Shown in pieces: positions 8,106-16,959 of a stretch of DNA of 40,836 nucleotides (positions are counted from its first letter, which is position 1; the number at the start of each line of letters is the position of its first letter). This DNA is from Clostridiales bacterium UBA5888 (GTDB lineage: Bacteria; Bacillota; Clostridia; Oscillospirales; Oscillospiraceae). The translations under genes and the position numbers were made by a program. The notes under the pieces were generated by a model. It saw only the letters and a list, made by a program, of their open reading frames with translations, was not told the DNA's origin and did no database searches. The stretch spans positions 13,208 through 54,043 of the forward strand of contig DJEW01000019.1 of the NCBI GenBank assembly GCA_002431965.1, given 5' to 3'.

Positions 8106-8942
8106 ATGGAAAAAGATACGCTGAAATTTCTGAAGAACAAGGCGAATCAGCTCCGCAAGGATGTTATCACAATGATTTATGAGGCACAGTCCGGTCATCC
8201 GGGCGGCTCGCTCTCGGCGGCGGACTTTGTCACCGCGGTCTATTACTCGGAGATGAAGATCGACCCGAAAAATCCCAAGTGGGAAGATCGAGACCGCTTT
8301 GTCCTTTCGAAGGGACATGTCTGCCCGATACAGTATGCAGCGCTGGCCGACCTCGGATATTTCGACAGGGAAGTGCTGCACACCCTGCGTAAGGAAGGCT
8401 CGATTCTCCAAGGTCACCCGGACATGAAGAAATGCCCCGGCATAGATATTTCTACAGGCTCTCTCGGACAGGGCTTCGCGTGTGGAGCCGGCATGGCGCT
8501 CGCAGCAAAACTCGACGGGAAGGATTACCGTGTGTTCGTCGTCATCGGTGACGGCGAGAGCCAGGAGGGCGAGATATGGGAAGCGGCGCAGGTCTGCAAT
8601 AAGTATAAGCTTGACAATGTCGTCGTTTTCTGCGACTATAACAATCTCCAGATTGACGGTACGTGCGACGAGGTTATGCCGGTGCTTGATCTTGCAAAGA
8701 AATTCGAGGCTTTCGGCTTTGATACTTATAAGATCGACGGCAACAGTATGGAGCAGATTATAGATACCCTCGACGCAATACGCGCTGCCAAAAACGGCAA
8801 GCCCAAGTTCATCCTTGGCAAGACCGTGAAGGGTAAGGGCGTTTCATACATGGAAAATCAGTGCGGATGGCACGGCAAAGCCCCGAACAAGACGGAGTAC
8901 GAACAGGCAATTACAGAGCTTAACGGAGGTGTCATGGCATGA
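8106..8942 (+). CDS. Transketolase, N-terminal (TPP-binding) subunit
   Basis: 278 residues from ATG at 8106 with GGAGG upstream; the in-frame ATG at 8052 lies in the operator region and is rejected. It carries SGHPGGSLS near the N-terminus and the TPP/Mg motif GDGESQEGEIWEAA ending with DYNN. This is half of a split transketolase; the other half overlaps its stop by four bases (ATGA), implying coupled translation. Transketolases move a two-carbon ketol unit from a ketose to an aldose. Split forms often sit in dedicated sugar catabolic operons rather than the housekeeping pentose pathway. The real substrate is likely the product of the dehydrogenase at 12866-13924 (inference). Confidence 0.93.
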   Translation: MEKDTLKFLKNKANQLRKDVITMIYEAQSGHPGGSLSAADFVTAVYYSEMKIDPKNPKWEDRDRFVLSKGHVCPIQYAALADLGYFDREVLHTLRKEGSILQGHPDMKKCPGIDISTGSLGQGFACGAGMALAAKLDGKDYRVFVVIGDGESQEGEIWEAAQVCNKYKLDNVVVFCDYNNLQIDGTCDEVMPVLDLAKKFEAFGFDTYKIDGNSMEQIIDTLDAIRAAKNGKPKFILGKTVKGKGVSYMENQCGWHGKAPNKTEYEQAITELNGGVMA

Positions 8943-9865
8943 GTATGATCGCAACGAGAGACGGCTTTGGCGACGAAATCGTTGAGCTTGGACGTGAAAA
9001 CAAAAATATATGCGTTGTCGATGTAGACATCGGTAAATCCTGCAAGACCACTGCGTTTGCCAAGGCTCTGCCTGGGCAGCATATCAACGTCGGCATTGCC
9101 GAGCAGTGCGGCGCGGGCGTTGCGGCGGGTCTTGCGACCTGCGGCAAGCTCCCCTTTGTCGTCACATATGCGGCTTTCGGCTCTATGAGAATGTGCGAGA
9201 TGATTCGTCAGGAGATATGCTACCCGCATCTGAACGTGAAGATCGCCTGTTCCCACGGCGGCGTCACTCCCGCAAATGACGGCGCGAGCCACCAGTGCAT
9301 AGAGGACATGGGCATTCTCTCCACTATCCCCAATATGGCGGTCATCATGCCGGCGGACTACAACGCCGCGCGCAAGCTCACCAGAGCTGCGGCGGAGTAT
9401 GACGGTCCTGTTTACCTGCGCTTTACGCGCGATGCCGTTCCGGAAATATACGGCAGCGAACAGAACTTTACCATCGGCAAGGCTGTGCAGCTGCGCGAGG
9501 GCAGCGACGCGGTGATCATCGCTATCGGCGACACCGTCCGTCTTGCCGTTGAGGCTGCCGACGCACTTCGCGAGCAGGGCGTGAATGCGCGCGTGCTGGA
9601 TATGCACACGCTCAAGCCGCTCGACACCGAGGCTGTCGTGAAGGCCATTAACGAGACGGGCAAAATCGTCACGGTTGAGGATCACAACGTCATCAACGGG
9701 CTGGGCTACGCCGTTTCCGCCGTCGCCGCCGATATGGGGCGCGGCATCGTCAAGCGCATCGGCATACAGGATCAGTTCGGTCAGTCCGCACCGTATGAGC
9801 GCCTGCTTGCAATGAACGGCATAACGACCGGGAACATCGTCGCCACGGTAAAGGGCATTCTTTAA
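8939..9865 (+). CDS. Transketolase, C-terminal subunit
   Basis: 308 residues. The pyrimidine-binding domain contains the activating Glu in NVGIAEQCGAGVAAG and the SHGGVTPANDGASHQ loop. The C-terminal transketolase domain begins near residue 185 (FTIGKAVQLREGSDAVIIAIG). It would assemble with the N-terminal subunit into a full active site. Its start overlaps the upstream gene (ATGA). Residues YLRFTRDAVPEIY occupy the place where transketolases bind the substrate phosphate, but the sequence alone does not tell whether phosphate is used. Confidence 0.93.
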   Translation: MSMIATRDGFGDEIVELGRENKNICVVDVDIGKSCKTTAFAKALPGQHINVGIAEQCGAGVAAGLATCGKLPFVVTYAAFGSMRMCEMIRQEICYPHLNVKIACSHGGVTPANDGASHQCIEDMGILSTIPNMAVIMPADYNAARKLTRAAAEYDGPVYLRFTRDAVPEIYGSEQNFTIGKAVQLREGSDAVIIAIGDTVRLAVEAADALREQGVNARVLDMHTLKPLDTEAVVKAINETGKIVTVEDHNVINGLGYAVSAVAADMGRGIVKRIGIQDQFGQSAPYERLLAMNGITTGNIVATVKGIL

Positions 9866-9922
9866 GTAAGCTGACAGGTTTACCGCCTGTTCAAAAAATA
9901 AAGGTATGAAGGAGAACACGAA

Positions 9923-10963
9923 ATGAAAAAAATTCTCGCACTTTGTCTTGCGCTGTGCATGCTCTTCGCCCTGTGCGCCTGCGGCAGCACCTCCGCTTCC
10001 GACAGCTCTGCCCAGACCGGCGATGGCTCGCAGTACCAGAGGCTCAGCATCGATATGTCCTGCAACGGACAGTCCGACACTGCTAACGACTGCATCGGCG
10101 CAAACCTCTTCAAGCAGTATATTGAGGAGCAGTCCGGCGGCGCCATCACAGTCACCGTTTACAACAACGACCAGCTCGCCGGCGGTGACATGACCAAAGG
10201 TCTTGAGCTCGTCATGGACGGTACCGTCCAGATGGACATTCACTCCACCTCCATTATTTCCCGCATTGATAACCGCCTCATGGTCAGCTGCCTGCCTTGG
10301 ACGTTTGCCGACTATCAGTCTGCCGAGGACGCTTTCTTCGGTCAGGGCGGCGAGTTTGTCTCCTCTGTCCTTGCAGAGCATGGTCTGACCTATCTTGGTG
10401 CGCTGCACAACGGCTTTAAGTGCATGACCTCATCCAAGACTCTCATCAAGTCTCCCGCCGACCTCGTCGGTCAGAAGATCCGCACGCCGGGCGGCGACCT
10501 GTGGAACGGCTTCTGGTCTGCAATGGGTGCGTCTCCCCAGGCTATGAGCTGGGCAGAGGTTTACACCGCTATGCAGCAGGGCACTATTGACGGTCATGAC
10601 AACAGCCCCTCCACCATCAATTCCGCAAACGTTCAGGAAGTTCAGAAGTACATCACCGTTTCCAACCACACCTATGAAGCGTTCACCTGGAGCGCCAACA
10701 CCTCATGGTTCGAAGGTCTTGACGCGAACACTCAGGAACTCATCCGCAGCTGCGCAAAGCAGGCCTGCCTTGACGCCAACAATCTGATAGAGATTTCCAT
10801 GGAAGAGATACTCACTACTTGGGAAAATAACGGATTCAACGAAGTTTACCGTCTCTCTCCCGGCGAGATCGAGGTGTTCAAGGAAGCCGTTGCCGGTGTG
10901 ACTGAGAAGTATGCTACAGAGTACGGCGAGGAAGCCTGCTCCGCTTTTGGCATCACTGCCTGA
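9923..10963 (+). CDS. TRAP transporter solute-binding lipoprotein (DctP type)
   Basis: 346 residues. A lipoprotein signal peptide ends in LCAC with the lipidated Cys at residue 20. The DctP fold is recognised by GGDMTKGLELVMDGTVQM, the KIRTPGG motif (the Arg usually binds the substrate carboxylate) and AMQQGTIDGHDNSP. GAAGGAG precedes the ATG. It captures the substrate outside the membrane and hands it to DctQM. The conserved Arg suggests a ligand with a carboxylate or similar acidic group, such as a sugar acid. A hairpin at 10984-11020 follows, probably keeping this gene's expression above the permease genes. Confidence 0.93.
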   Translation: MKKILALCLALCMLFALCACGSTSASDSSAQTGDGSQYQRLSIDMSCNGQSDTANDCIGANLFKQYIEEQSGGAITVTVYNNDQLAGGDMTKGLELVMDGTVQMDIHSTSIISRIDNRLMVSCLPWTFADYQSAEDAFFGQGGEFVSSVLAEHGLTYLGALHNGFKCMTSSKTLIKSPADLVGQKIRTPGGDLWNGFWSAMGASPQAMSWAEVYTAMQQGTIDGHDNSPSTINSANVQEVQKYITVSNHTYEAFTWSANTSWFEGLDANTQELIRSCAKQACLDANNLIEISMEEILTTWENNGFNEVYRLSPGEIEVFKEAVAGVTEKYATEYGEEACSAFGITA

Positions 10964-10983
10964 CCGGCAATAGCAGGACCGTG

Positions 10984-11020
10984 CTTACAGGCTTCTCCGT
11001 TCTTCGAAGAAGCCTGTAAG
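10984..11020. other. Intercistronic hairpin between dctP and dctQ
   Basis: Perfect 13-bp stem CTTACAGGCTTCT (10984-10996) / AGAAGCCTGTAAG (11008-11020) with no T-run. It probably protects the upstream mRNA end or partly attenuates, giving more binding protein than permease. The liv operon has the same arrangement. Confidence 0.7.
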
Positions 11021-11062
11021 ACTACATAGATATGCTTTATAAGTAATGAAAGGAAGTATTAC

Positions 11063-11569
11063 GTGAAAAAGGCTGTGAATATCCTCAACTCGCTTGAGGA
11101 TTATATACTCGCAGTCATGCTCCTTGTCATGACTGTGCTTGCTTTTGTCAACGTTGTCGCGCGCTATGTTTTCCTTGCCTCCCTGCCGTGGATAGAGGAA
11201 CTCAATCGTCTGGGGCTTGTCATCATCTCCTACGCCGGCGCGGCTGTTGCCCTCAAAAATCATTCTCATCTCGGGCTTTCCATAATAACCGATCATCTTT
11301 CCCCAAAAGGACGGAAGATTGCAGGCCTCTTCGGCTGCGTGTGCGGCGTGTTTTTCTGCGCCGTCGCCATATACTACGGCGTCCTTATGACCGTGAAGGA
11401 GCACGCCAACAACGTCCTCACGCAGGGCATGCAGTGGCCGGAGTACCTGTTCGGCATGTGGCTTCCTATTGGCTGCGCCGTGCTGTGCATCCGCTTTATC
11501 CAGTGGTCGGTCTATCTTCTGACTGACCGCGATTTCACCGATACCGGCAGGGAGGTCAGTAACGAATGA
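11063..11569 (+). CDS. TRAP transporter small permease (DctQ)
   Basis: 168 residues from GTG at 11063, with AAAGGAAG upstream. Four hydrophobic segments and the family motif around FVNVVARYVF and LPWIEELNRLGLVIISYAGAAVAL. It joins DctM in the membrane; import is driven by a sodium gradient in characterised relatives. Its stop overlaps the dctM start by four bases. Confidence 0.92.
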   Translation: MKKAVNILNSLEDYILAVMLLVMTVLAFVNVVARYVFLASLPWIEELNRLGLVIISYAGAAVALKNHSHLGLSIITDHLSPKGRKIAGLFGCVCGVFFCAVAIYYGVLMTVKEHANNVLTQGMQWPEYLFGMWLPIGCAVLCIRFIQWSVYLLTDRDFTDTGREVSNE

Positions 11570-12846
11570 ACGCTTTGCTTCTTTTTGGACTGTTCTTTGT
11601 CCTTCTGTTCCTCAATGTCCCCATTGCAATATCTCTCGGCGTTTCCAGCGTCGTCACCACCATGGCAGTAAAGCCCGCAATGATGGCAACAATTGCCACA
11701 AACCTCTATTCCGCAACGAACACCTACGTATTGCTGGCTATCCCGTTCTTCATTCTCGCCGGCAACATCATGGACGTCAGCGGCATTTCCGTCCGCCTTA
11801 TAAACTTCTTCAATTCTCTCGTCGGTCATACCAAGCACGGCACGGCGATGGTCTGCGTCATTGTGGCGTGCTTCTTCGCCGCGATCTCGGGCTCAGGTCC
11901 GGCAACTGTCGCCGCACTCGGCGGCATACTTATCCCTGCCATGAGCCGCTCGGGGTATGAAAAGAGCACGAGCGCCGCGCTCATGAGTACGGCGGGCGCG
12001 ATAGGCATCGTCATTCCGCCGTCGATAACGTTTGTCGTATACGGATCTGTCACGGGTACGTCTGTCGGCTCGCTCTTCATGTCCGGTATCGTTCCCGGCA
12101 TCCTCATTGGCATCGCCATATACTACACCATGGTCATTACCTCCAAAGGGTGCGAGCTCGTGCGCCAGCCGAAGGCAAACGGCGCTCAGCGCTGGAAGGC
12201 ATTCAAGGATGCCGTTTGGGGCATCCTCATGCCGGTCATCATCCTCGGCGGCATTTACGGCGGAATCTTCACCCCGACCGAGGCCGCGGCGGTCTCGGCG
12301 ATCTACGGCTTCATCGTGGGTCTCTTTATCTACCGCTCGCTCAAGCTCAAGGACATCATCACCATCCTGCGCCAGTCCGTCTCCCAGACCGCGGTCGTCA
12401 TGCTGATAATAGGCTGCGCCGCAGTCTTCGGCAAGGTGCTCACCTTCACCGGTATGGCGAGTGCCGCAAGCCACAGCCTCATCTCCGTCGCGCACGGCAA
12501 CAAGTATATTTTCCTGCTGATGGTCAACATCATCCTCATCATTGCAGGCTGCTTTATCGACGCGAATTCCGCGCTGTATATTCTCTGCCCTATACTCTTT
12601 CCGATTTCAAAGTCTCTGGGCATTGACCCCGTGCACCTTGGCTCTGTCATGGTCGTCAATCTTGCGCTCGGTCTCATCACGCCTCCTGTCGGCGTCAATC
12701 TCTTCACAGGCTGCGGCGTTGCCGGCATCCCGCTCACGGATATGGTCAAAAAAATATGGCCATTTGTCATCGCGGTGCTTGCTGTGCTCGTCCTGATCAC
12801 TTATATTCCTGCTATATCGATGTTCCTGCCCAATCTGATGTCATAA
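11566..12846 (+). CDS. TRAP transporter large permease (DctM)
   Basis: 426 residues, about twelve hydrophobic segments. Family motifs include AIPFFILAGNIMD, FFAAISGSGPATVAALGGILIPAM and a C-terminal NLALGLITPPVGVNLF. This is the transport channel of the TRAP system. It overlaps dctQ by four bases and is followed 19 bases later by the dehydrogenase gene, consistent with one operon. Confidence 0.95.
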   Translation: MNALLLFGLFFVLLFLNVPIAISLGVSSVVTTMAVKPAMMATIATNLYSATNTYVLLAIPFFILAGNIMDVSGISVRLINFFNSLVGHTKHGTAMVCVIVACFFAAISGSGPATVAALGGILIPAMSRSGYEKSTSAALMSTAGAIGIVIPPSITFVVYGSVTGTSVGSLFMSGIVPGILIGIAIYYTMVITSKGCELVRQPKANGAQRWKAFKDAVWGILMPVIILGGIYGGIFTPTEAAAVSAIYGFIVGLFIYRSLKLKDIITILRQSVSQTAVVMLIIGCAAVFGKVLTFTGMASAASHSLISVAHGNKYIFLLMVNIILIIAGCFIDANSALYILCPILFPISKSLGIDPVHLGSVMVVNLALGLITPPVGVNLFTGCGVAGIPLTDMVKKIWPFVIAVLAVLVLITYIPAISMFLPNLMS

Positions 12847-12865
12847 CTTTCTGGAGGTAACTATA

Positions 12866-13924
12866 ATGAGAGCTGGATATATGTCCGCCATCGGCGTTGC
12901 GGAATTCCGCAGCGATATGCCGGAGCCGCAGATAAGATACGATAACGATGTCAAGATCCATGTCCGCAAATGCGGTATATGCGGCTCTGAAGTGCACGCC
13001 CTGCACGGTAAGCACCCCTTCCGCATACCGCCCGTGCTCTCCGGTCATGAATTTGCCGGAGACATTATCGAGATCGGCAAGGGCGTGACAAAATTCAAGG
13101 TCGGTGACAGGGTGACTGCCGAGCCGCAGTACGGCTGCGGCGAGTGCTACTACTGCAAGCGTGGCATGTACAATCTTTGCACGTCAAAGCGCGTCCTCGG
13201 CGCATCCTACAAACTACCCGAGCTTGACGGAGAAGAATGGACAGGCCCAATGGGCGAGTATATCGTTGTACCGGAAAAGACTGTCGTGAAGCTTGATGAC
13301 AATGTCAGCTATGAAGAGGGCGCGCTTATCGAGCCAATTGCAAACGGTGTATACGCCGTACGCCGCGCCAATATTACCCATGACAGCACCATCGCCATCA
13401 TCGGCTGCGGTCCTATTGGGCTGGGTGATCTCATCGGCGCAAAGCTCTATGACCCCAAGCTTATTGTTATGGCCGATATATCCGAGATAAATCTCCAAAT
13501 GGCGCGCGAATTTGGCTGTGAGCATGTTGTCAACAGCCGCGAGCAGGATCTTGAAAAGGTCGTCATGGAGCTGACGGATGGAGTGGGCGTGGACATGGTG
13601 TTTCTGGGTTTCGGAGATGCACCAACGATAGAACAGGCGTGCCGAATTGTCCGCCGCGGCGGCGTTATTCACCAGCACGCGCTTATGCTCGACGGAATAG
13701 GCTTCCCTTATCAGATACACCAGCAGCACGAGCTTTCCTTCATCGCTTATAATATGTATAAGTACGAGGAGTTTCAACTCATCTGCGAAGAGATCGCAAA
13801 AGGACGCATTTCCGGGCTGGAGCGCATGGTCACCCAGCGCTACCCGATTGAACGCTTTAAGGAAGCCATGGAAATGGCAGATAAGCGCCCGGAGCCTGTT
13901 GTGAAGGTCATGCTTGAGTTCTGA
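12866..13924 (+). CDS. Zinc-dependent MDR dehydrogenase (sorbitol/threonine dehydrogenase-like)
   Basis: 352 residues. Catalytic zinc ligands are C36 and the GHE pair H61/E62. The structural zinc site has four Cys in GCGECYYCKRGMYNLC. The Rossmann fold has GCGPIGLG, and an Asp in VMADISE at the end of the second strand favours NAD over NADP. Such enzymes oxidise a secondary alcohol of a polyol, sugar acid or amino alcohol to a ketone. Its place behind a TRAP importer and a split transketolase suggests it turns the imported substrate into a ketose for C2 transfer. TGGAGG precedes the ATG. The exact substrate is unknown. Confidence 0.92.
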   Translation: MRAGYMSAIGVAEFRSDMPEPQIRYDNDVKIHVRKCGICGSEVHALHGKHPFRIPPVLSGHEFAGDIIEIGKGVTKFKVGDRVTAEPQYGCGECYYCKRGMYNLCTSKRVLGASYKLPELDGEEWTGPMGEYIVVPEKTVVKLDDNVSYEEGALIEPIANGVYAVRRANITHDSTIAIIGCGPIGLGDLIGAKLYDPKLIVMADISEINLQMAREFGCEHVVNSREQDLEKVVMELTDGVGVDMVFLGFGDAPTIEQACRIVRRGGVIHQHALMLDGIGFPYQIHQQHELSFIAYNMYKYEEFQLICEEIAKGRISGLERMVTQRYPIERFKEAMEMADKRPEPVVKVMLEF

Positions 13925-13930
13925 TGTCTT

Positions 13931-14191
13931 ATGAAATACAGTGTTGTAAAAAAAGTCACTCAGATGCTTCTTGTTGCGGCGCTTGCAATCTATGTCGGCG
14001 CTGCGGTGTTCATCAACCGGGAGATGGAGGCGTATACCACACCCTCCATCTACGCGGCAACGATGCTGCTTGCAGTGAGCGTCGCCATGCGCCTTGCATG
14101 GCTTCGCTGCCCGCACTGCCATCGCTACATCTCGCATAAGCACATCGGCGATCAGAGCTGCCCTTTCTGCGGCAGAAAATTGGAAAACTAA
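13931..14191 (+). CDS. Small membrane protein with C-terminal zinc ribbon
   Basis: 86 residues. Two hydrophobic segments (about 12-30 and 38-56) are followed by a CPHC...CPFCG zinc ribbon facing one side of the membrane. It begins six bases after the dehydrogenase stop and ends just before the terminator at 14247-14287, so it is the last gene of the operon. No clear ribosome site of its own is seen, so translation may depend on the upstream gene. Function unknown. Confidence 0.75.
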   Translation: MKYSVVKKVTQMLLVAALAIYVGAAVFINREMEAYTTPSIYAATMLLAVSVAMRLAWLRCPHCHRYISHKHIGDQSCPFCGRKLEN

Positions 14192-14246
14192 AGCAGCGCC
14201 GCACAGTACGCCTGCTCTTCCGACCGAATTATGCGCAGCTGCCTAA

Positions 14247-14287
14247 AAAAAGAGAACCATCAATTTGCATTCGATGGTTCTCTTTTT
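14247..14287. terminator. Bidirectional terminator between TRAP operon and liv operon
   Basis: Perfect 15-bp stem AAAAAGAGAACCATC (14247-14261) / GATGGTTCTCTTTTT (14273-14287). A/T tracts on both ends serve both convergent operons. Confidence 0.92.
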
Positions 14288-14309
14288 CCATGCATTTTTG
14301 CAGGGCATA

Positions 14310-15020
14310 TCACCCGCCGAGGTATGCCTTCCTCACACTGTCGCTTGCGGCAAGCTCTGCGCCTGTGCCGGAGAGGCTGATCTTTCCGGTCTCAAGCACG
14401 TACGCCCGGTCGGCGACGGACAGCGCCATCTGCGCGTTCTGCTCGACAAGGAGTATGGTCGTGCCGGAGCGGTGCAGCTCGCGGATGATGTCAAATATCT
14501 GCTCCACAAGGATCGGCGCAAGCCCCATGGAAGGCTCGTCGAGCATGAGCAGCTTCGGATGGCTCATCAGCGCGCGCCCTATGGCGAGCATCTGCTGCTC
14601 GCCGCCGGAGAGCGTACCGGCGATCTGCCGCCTGCGTTCGCGCAGACGGGGAAAACGATTGTACACATCCTCAAGATCGGCGGCGACACCGGACTGATTT
14701 TTCGTGTACGCGCCCATCTCAAGGTTTTCCTGCACGCTCATCTGCAGGAAGATCCGCCGCCCCTCAGGCACCTGTGCGAGACCGCGCTCAACTATTTTAT
14801 ACGACGGCAGGCGGCTTATTTCCTCGCCGCAGAACTTTATGCTGCCCGTGCGCGAACGAAGAAGCCCCGACACGGTCTGAAGCGTTGTGGACTTGCCCGC
14901 GCCGTTCGCGCCGATGAGCGTAACCACCTCGCCCTCGTTCACGTCGAACGACACGCCTTTAATGGCGTGGATCGCACCGTAATACACATTGAGGTTTTCA
15001 ACACTGAGAATCTGCGACAT
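14310..15020 (-). CDS. livF: Branched-chain amino acid ABC transporter ATP-binding protein LivF
   Basis: 236 residues. Walker A GANGAGKST (about 37-45), signature LSGGEQQML, Walker B LLMLDEPSMGLAP and a late His in the switch region of ABC ATPases. Short form typical of LivF. It is one of two ATPases powering the LivHM permease and is the last gene of livKHMGF, four bases after livG. Confidence 0.95.
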   Translation of the reverse strand: MSQILSVENLNVYYGAIHAIKGVSFDVNEGEVVTLIGANGAGKSTTLQTVSGLLRSRTGSIKFCGEEISRLPSYKIVERGLAQVPEGRRIFLQMSVQENLEMGAYTKNQSGVAADLEDVYNRFPRLRERRRQIAGTLSGGEQQMLAIGRALMSHPKLLMLDEPSMGLAPILVEQIFDIIRELHRSGTTILLVEQNAQMALSVADRAYVLETGKISLSGTGAELAASDSVRKAYLGG

Positions 15021-15023
15021 TTT

Positions 15024-15878
15024 TCACGCCTCCTTCTTCCGCCCAAGATATGCTTCGATAACAACGGGGTCGGACTGAATGTCCGCGGGCGTGCCCTTGG
15101 CAATTATCTTGCCGAAGCTGAGCACGCAGATGCCCTCGCAGATACCCATGACAAGGTTCATATCGTGCTCGATGAGCAGCACGGCGATGTGGAACATATC
15201 ACGGATCTTGATGATGTTCTCCATCAGCTCCTGCGTTTCGGAAGGATTCATTCCGGCGGCAGGCTCGTCGAGGAGCAGGAGACTCGGATTTGTGCCGAGC
15301 GCGCGGACTATCTCCAACCGGCGCTGTGCGCCGTAGGGGAGCGAGCCTGCCTTTGCGTCGGCGAGACTTTCCATGTCGAAAATGCTCAAAAGCTCCATTG
15401 CGCGCTCGTGCGCGATTCGCTCCTGCTTCCAGTATGAAGGCAGGCGCAGTATGCCGCTCACCATGCCGTAATTGATCTGGTTGTGCAGCCCGAGCTTTAC
15501 GTTGTCTTCAACACTGAGGTTGTTGAAAAGGCGGATGTTCTGGAATGTGCGCGCTATGCCGAGACGGTTGACCTGTGCGGTGGTCATGCCGCTTGTATCT
15601 ATGCCGTCTAGCATTATGCTGCCGCGCGTTGGCTGATAGACTTTCGTCAGCAGATTGAAAACCGTTGTTTTGCCCGCGCCGTTCGGACCGATAAGCCCGG
15701 CAATCTCTGTCCGTCCTATCGTGAGGTTGAAGTCATCCACGGCGGTCAGACCGCCAAAATCAATGCCGAGGTGTTTTGCTTCGAGCACGGGGGTCTTGTC
15801 TAGGTCGCGCTCGGGGATGAGCGCGTCGGACGGCATCGGCACGAGCGGGCTTTCATTTTTGGAATATACTTTTGCCAT
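15024..15878 (-). CDS. livG: Branched-chain amino acid ABC transporter ATP-binding protein LivG
   Basis: 284 residues. An N-terminal extension of about 25 residues precedes the ABC domain. Walker A is GPNGAGKTT and Walker B is LLLLDEPAAGMNP. The C-terminal EAYLG is typical of LivG. The signature region reads LPYGAQRRLEI rather than LSGGQ, as is usual in LivG. Partner ATPase to LivF; four-base spacing on both sides indicates a tight operon. Confidence 0.95.
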   Translation of the reverse strand: MAKVYSKNESPLVPMPSDALIPERDLDKTPVLEAKHLGIDFGGLTAVDDFNLTIGRTEIAGLIGPNGAGKTTVFNLLTKVYQPTRGSIMLDGIDTSGMTTAQVNRLGIARTFQNIRLFNNLSVEDNVKLGLHNQINYGMVSGILRLPSYWKQERIAHERAMELLSIFDMESLADAKAGSLPYGAQRRLEIVRALGTNPSLLLLDEPAAGMNPSETQELMENIIKIRDMFHIAVLLIEHDMNLVMGICEGICVLSFGKIIAKGTPADIQSDPVVIEAYLGRKKEA

Positions 15879-15881
15879 TGT

Positions 15882-16949
15882 TCAGACCTCCTCTTTTTCG
15901 CGGTGCGGGATCATGCGCGATACAAGCGCTTTTACGCGCGGGTCGTTCGTCGCCAGCATGACGAGGATCAGCACCACCGCGTATACGAGCATGCGGTAAT
16001 CGTCGAAGCCGCGCAGTGCCTCCGGCAGAACTGTCAGCACCGTCGCCGCCACGATAGAGCCCCAGATGTTGCCCAGCCCGCCCAGAACGACGAACACCAG
16101 CACAAGGATGGAGGTGTTGAAGTCGAATTTCGAGGAGACGAGGTTGGAAAAGTTCAGGCCGTACAGTGCGCCTGCCGCGCCGGCAAGCGCGGCGGAGGTG
16201 ACGAATGCCATGAGCTTGTACTTTGTGATGTTGATGCCGACGGACTCTGCGGCGATGCGGTTGTCGCGCAGCGCCATTATGGCGCGCCCGGAGCGGCTGT
16301 GCACGAGGTTGAGCACAATGACAAGCGTGATCATTATCAGCACGAATCCTGCCGTAAAGCTGGCAATAGTCTCCGTGCCGGTCGCGCCCTGCGCCCCCTT
16401 GATAAGCACCTTTCCGCTCTCGGACAGCCCAAGATCGGTCACGCTTTTTGCGCCGCTGGCGTTGAAGACGATGTGCAGCCCGTTTTCATCGTGCCCGATG
16501 ATCAGACAGTTGACAAGCTCCTTGATGATCTCGCCTGCGGCGAGCGTCACGATGGCAAGATAATCCCCGCGCAGTCTCAGCACAGGCACGCCCACTACAA
16601 AGCCGAACATTGCCGCGAAGAGCGCCCCCATAACGATGGCGAGCGCAAGACGCAGCACAGGGGAGGGAACGGCGGACTGAAGGCTCATTGCCGTGACGAT
16701 GCCGGTAAATGCGCCGATGCTCATGAAGCCGGCATGCCCAAGGCTCAGCTCGCCCAGAATACCCACTGTGAGGTTTAACGACACCGCCATCACGATGTAG
16801 CAGCAGATGGGCACGAGCTGACCCGTGAGCGAGCGCGTCAGCACGCCGTTGTTTTTCAGCAGCGTCACCGCAATAAATGCCGCAATAACGCCGAGGTATG
16901 TTGCAAAGTCTGTCTTTGTGGACTTTTTCAGTTTTTTGAGTCTGTTCAT
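15882..16949 (-). CDS. livM: Branched-chain amino acid ABC transporter permease LivM
   Basis: 355 residues from the ATG at 16949, which has GAGGTGAAGCTC directly upstream; a longer frame start at 17009 falls inside livH and is rejected. About eight to ten membrane segments. Family motifs are LTVGILGELSLGHAGFMSIGA, GDYLAIVTLAAGEI and VVLGGLGNIWGSIVAA. It forms the membrane channel with LivH. Ten bases separate it from livH. Confidence 0.93.
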   Translation of the reverse strand: MNRLKKLKKSTKTDFATYLGVIAAFIAVTLLKNNGVLTRSLTGQLVPICCYIVMAVSLNLTVGILGELSLGHAGFMSIGAFTGIVTAMSLQSAVPSPVLRLALAIVMGALFAAMFGFVVGVPVLRLRGDYLAIVTLAAGEIIKELVNCLIIGHDENGLHIVFNASGAKSVTDLGLSESGKVLIKGAQGATGTETIASFTAGFVLIMITLVIVLNLVHSRSGRAIMALRDNRIAAESVGINITKYKLMAFVTSAALAGAAGALYGLNFSNLVSSKFDFNTSILVLVFVVLGGLGNIWGSIVAATVLTVLPEALRGFDDYRMLVYAVVLILVMLATNDPRVKALVSRMIPHREKEEV

Positions 16950-16959
16950 GAGCTTCACC

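Noticed and set aside
8858..10408. 516-codon minus-strand open frame opposite transketolase and dctP
   Set aside because: The plus-strand genes carry full catalytic motifs, ribosome sites and coupled overlaps; this frame crosses three of their boundaries.
13924..14139. Alternative 71-codon frame starting on the dehydrogenase stop (TGATG overlap)
   Set aside because: The neighbouring frame (13931-14191) encodes membrane segments and a zinc ribbon; this one has no coherent features.
14265..15437. 390-codon plus-strand open frame opposite livF and livG
   Set aside because: It starts inside a terminator and mirrors two ABC ATPases.
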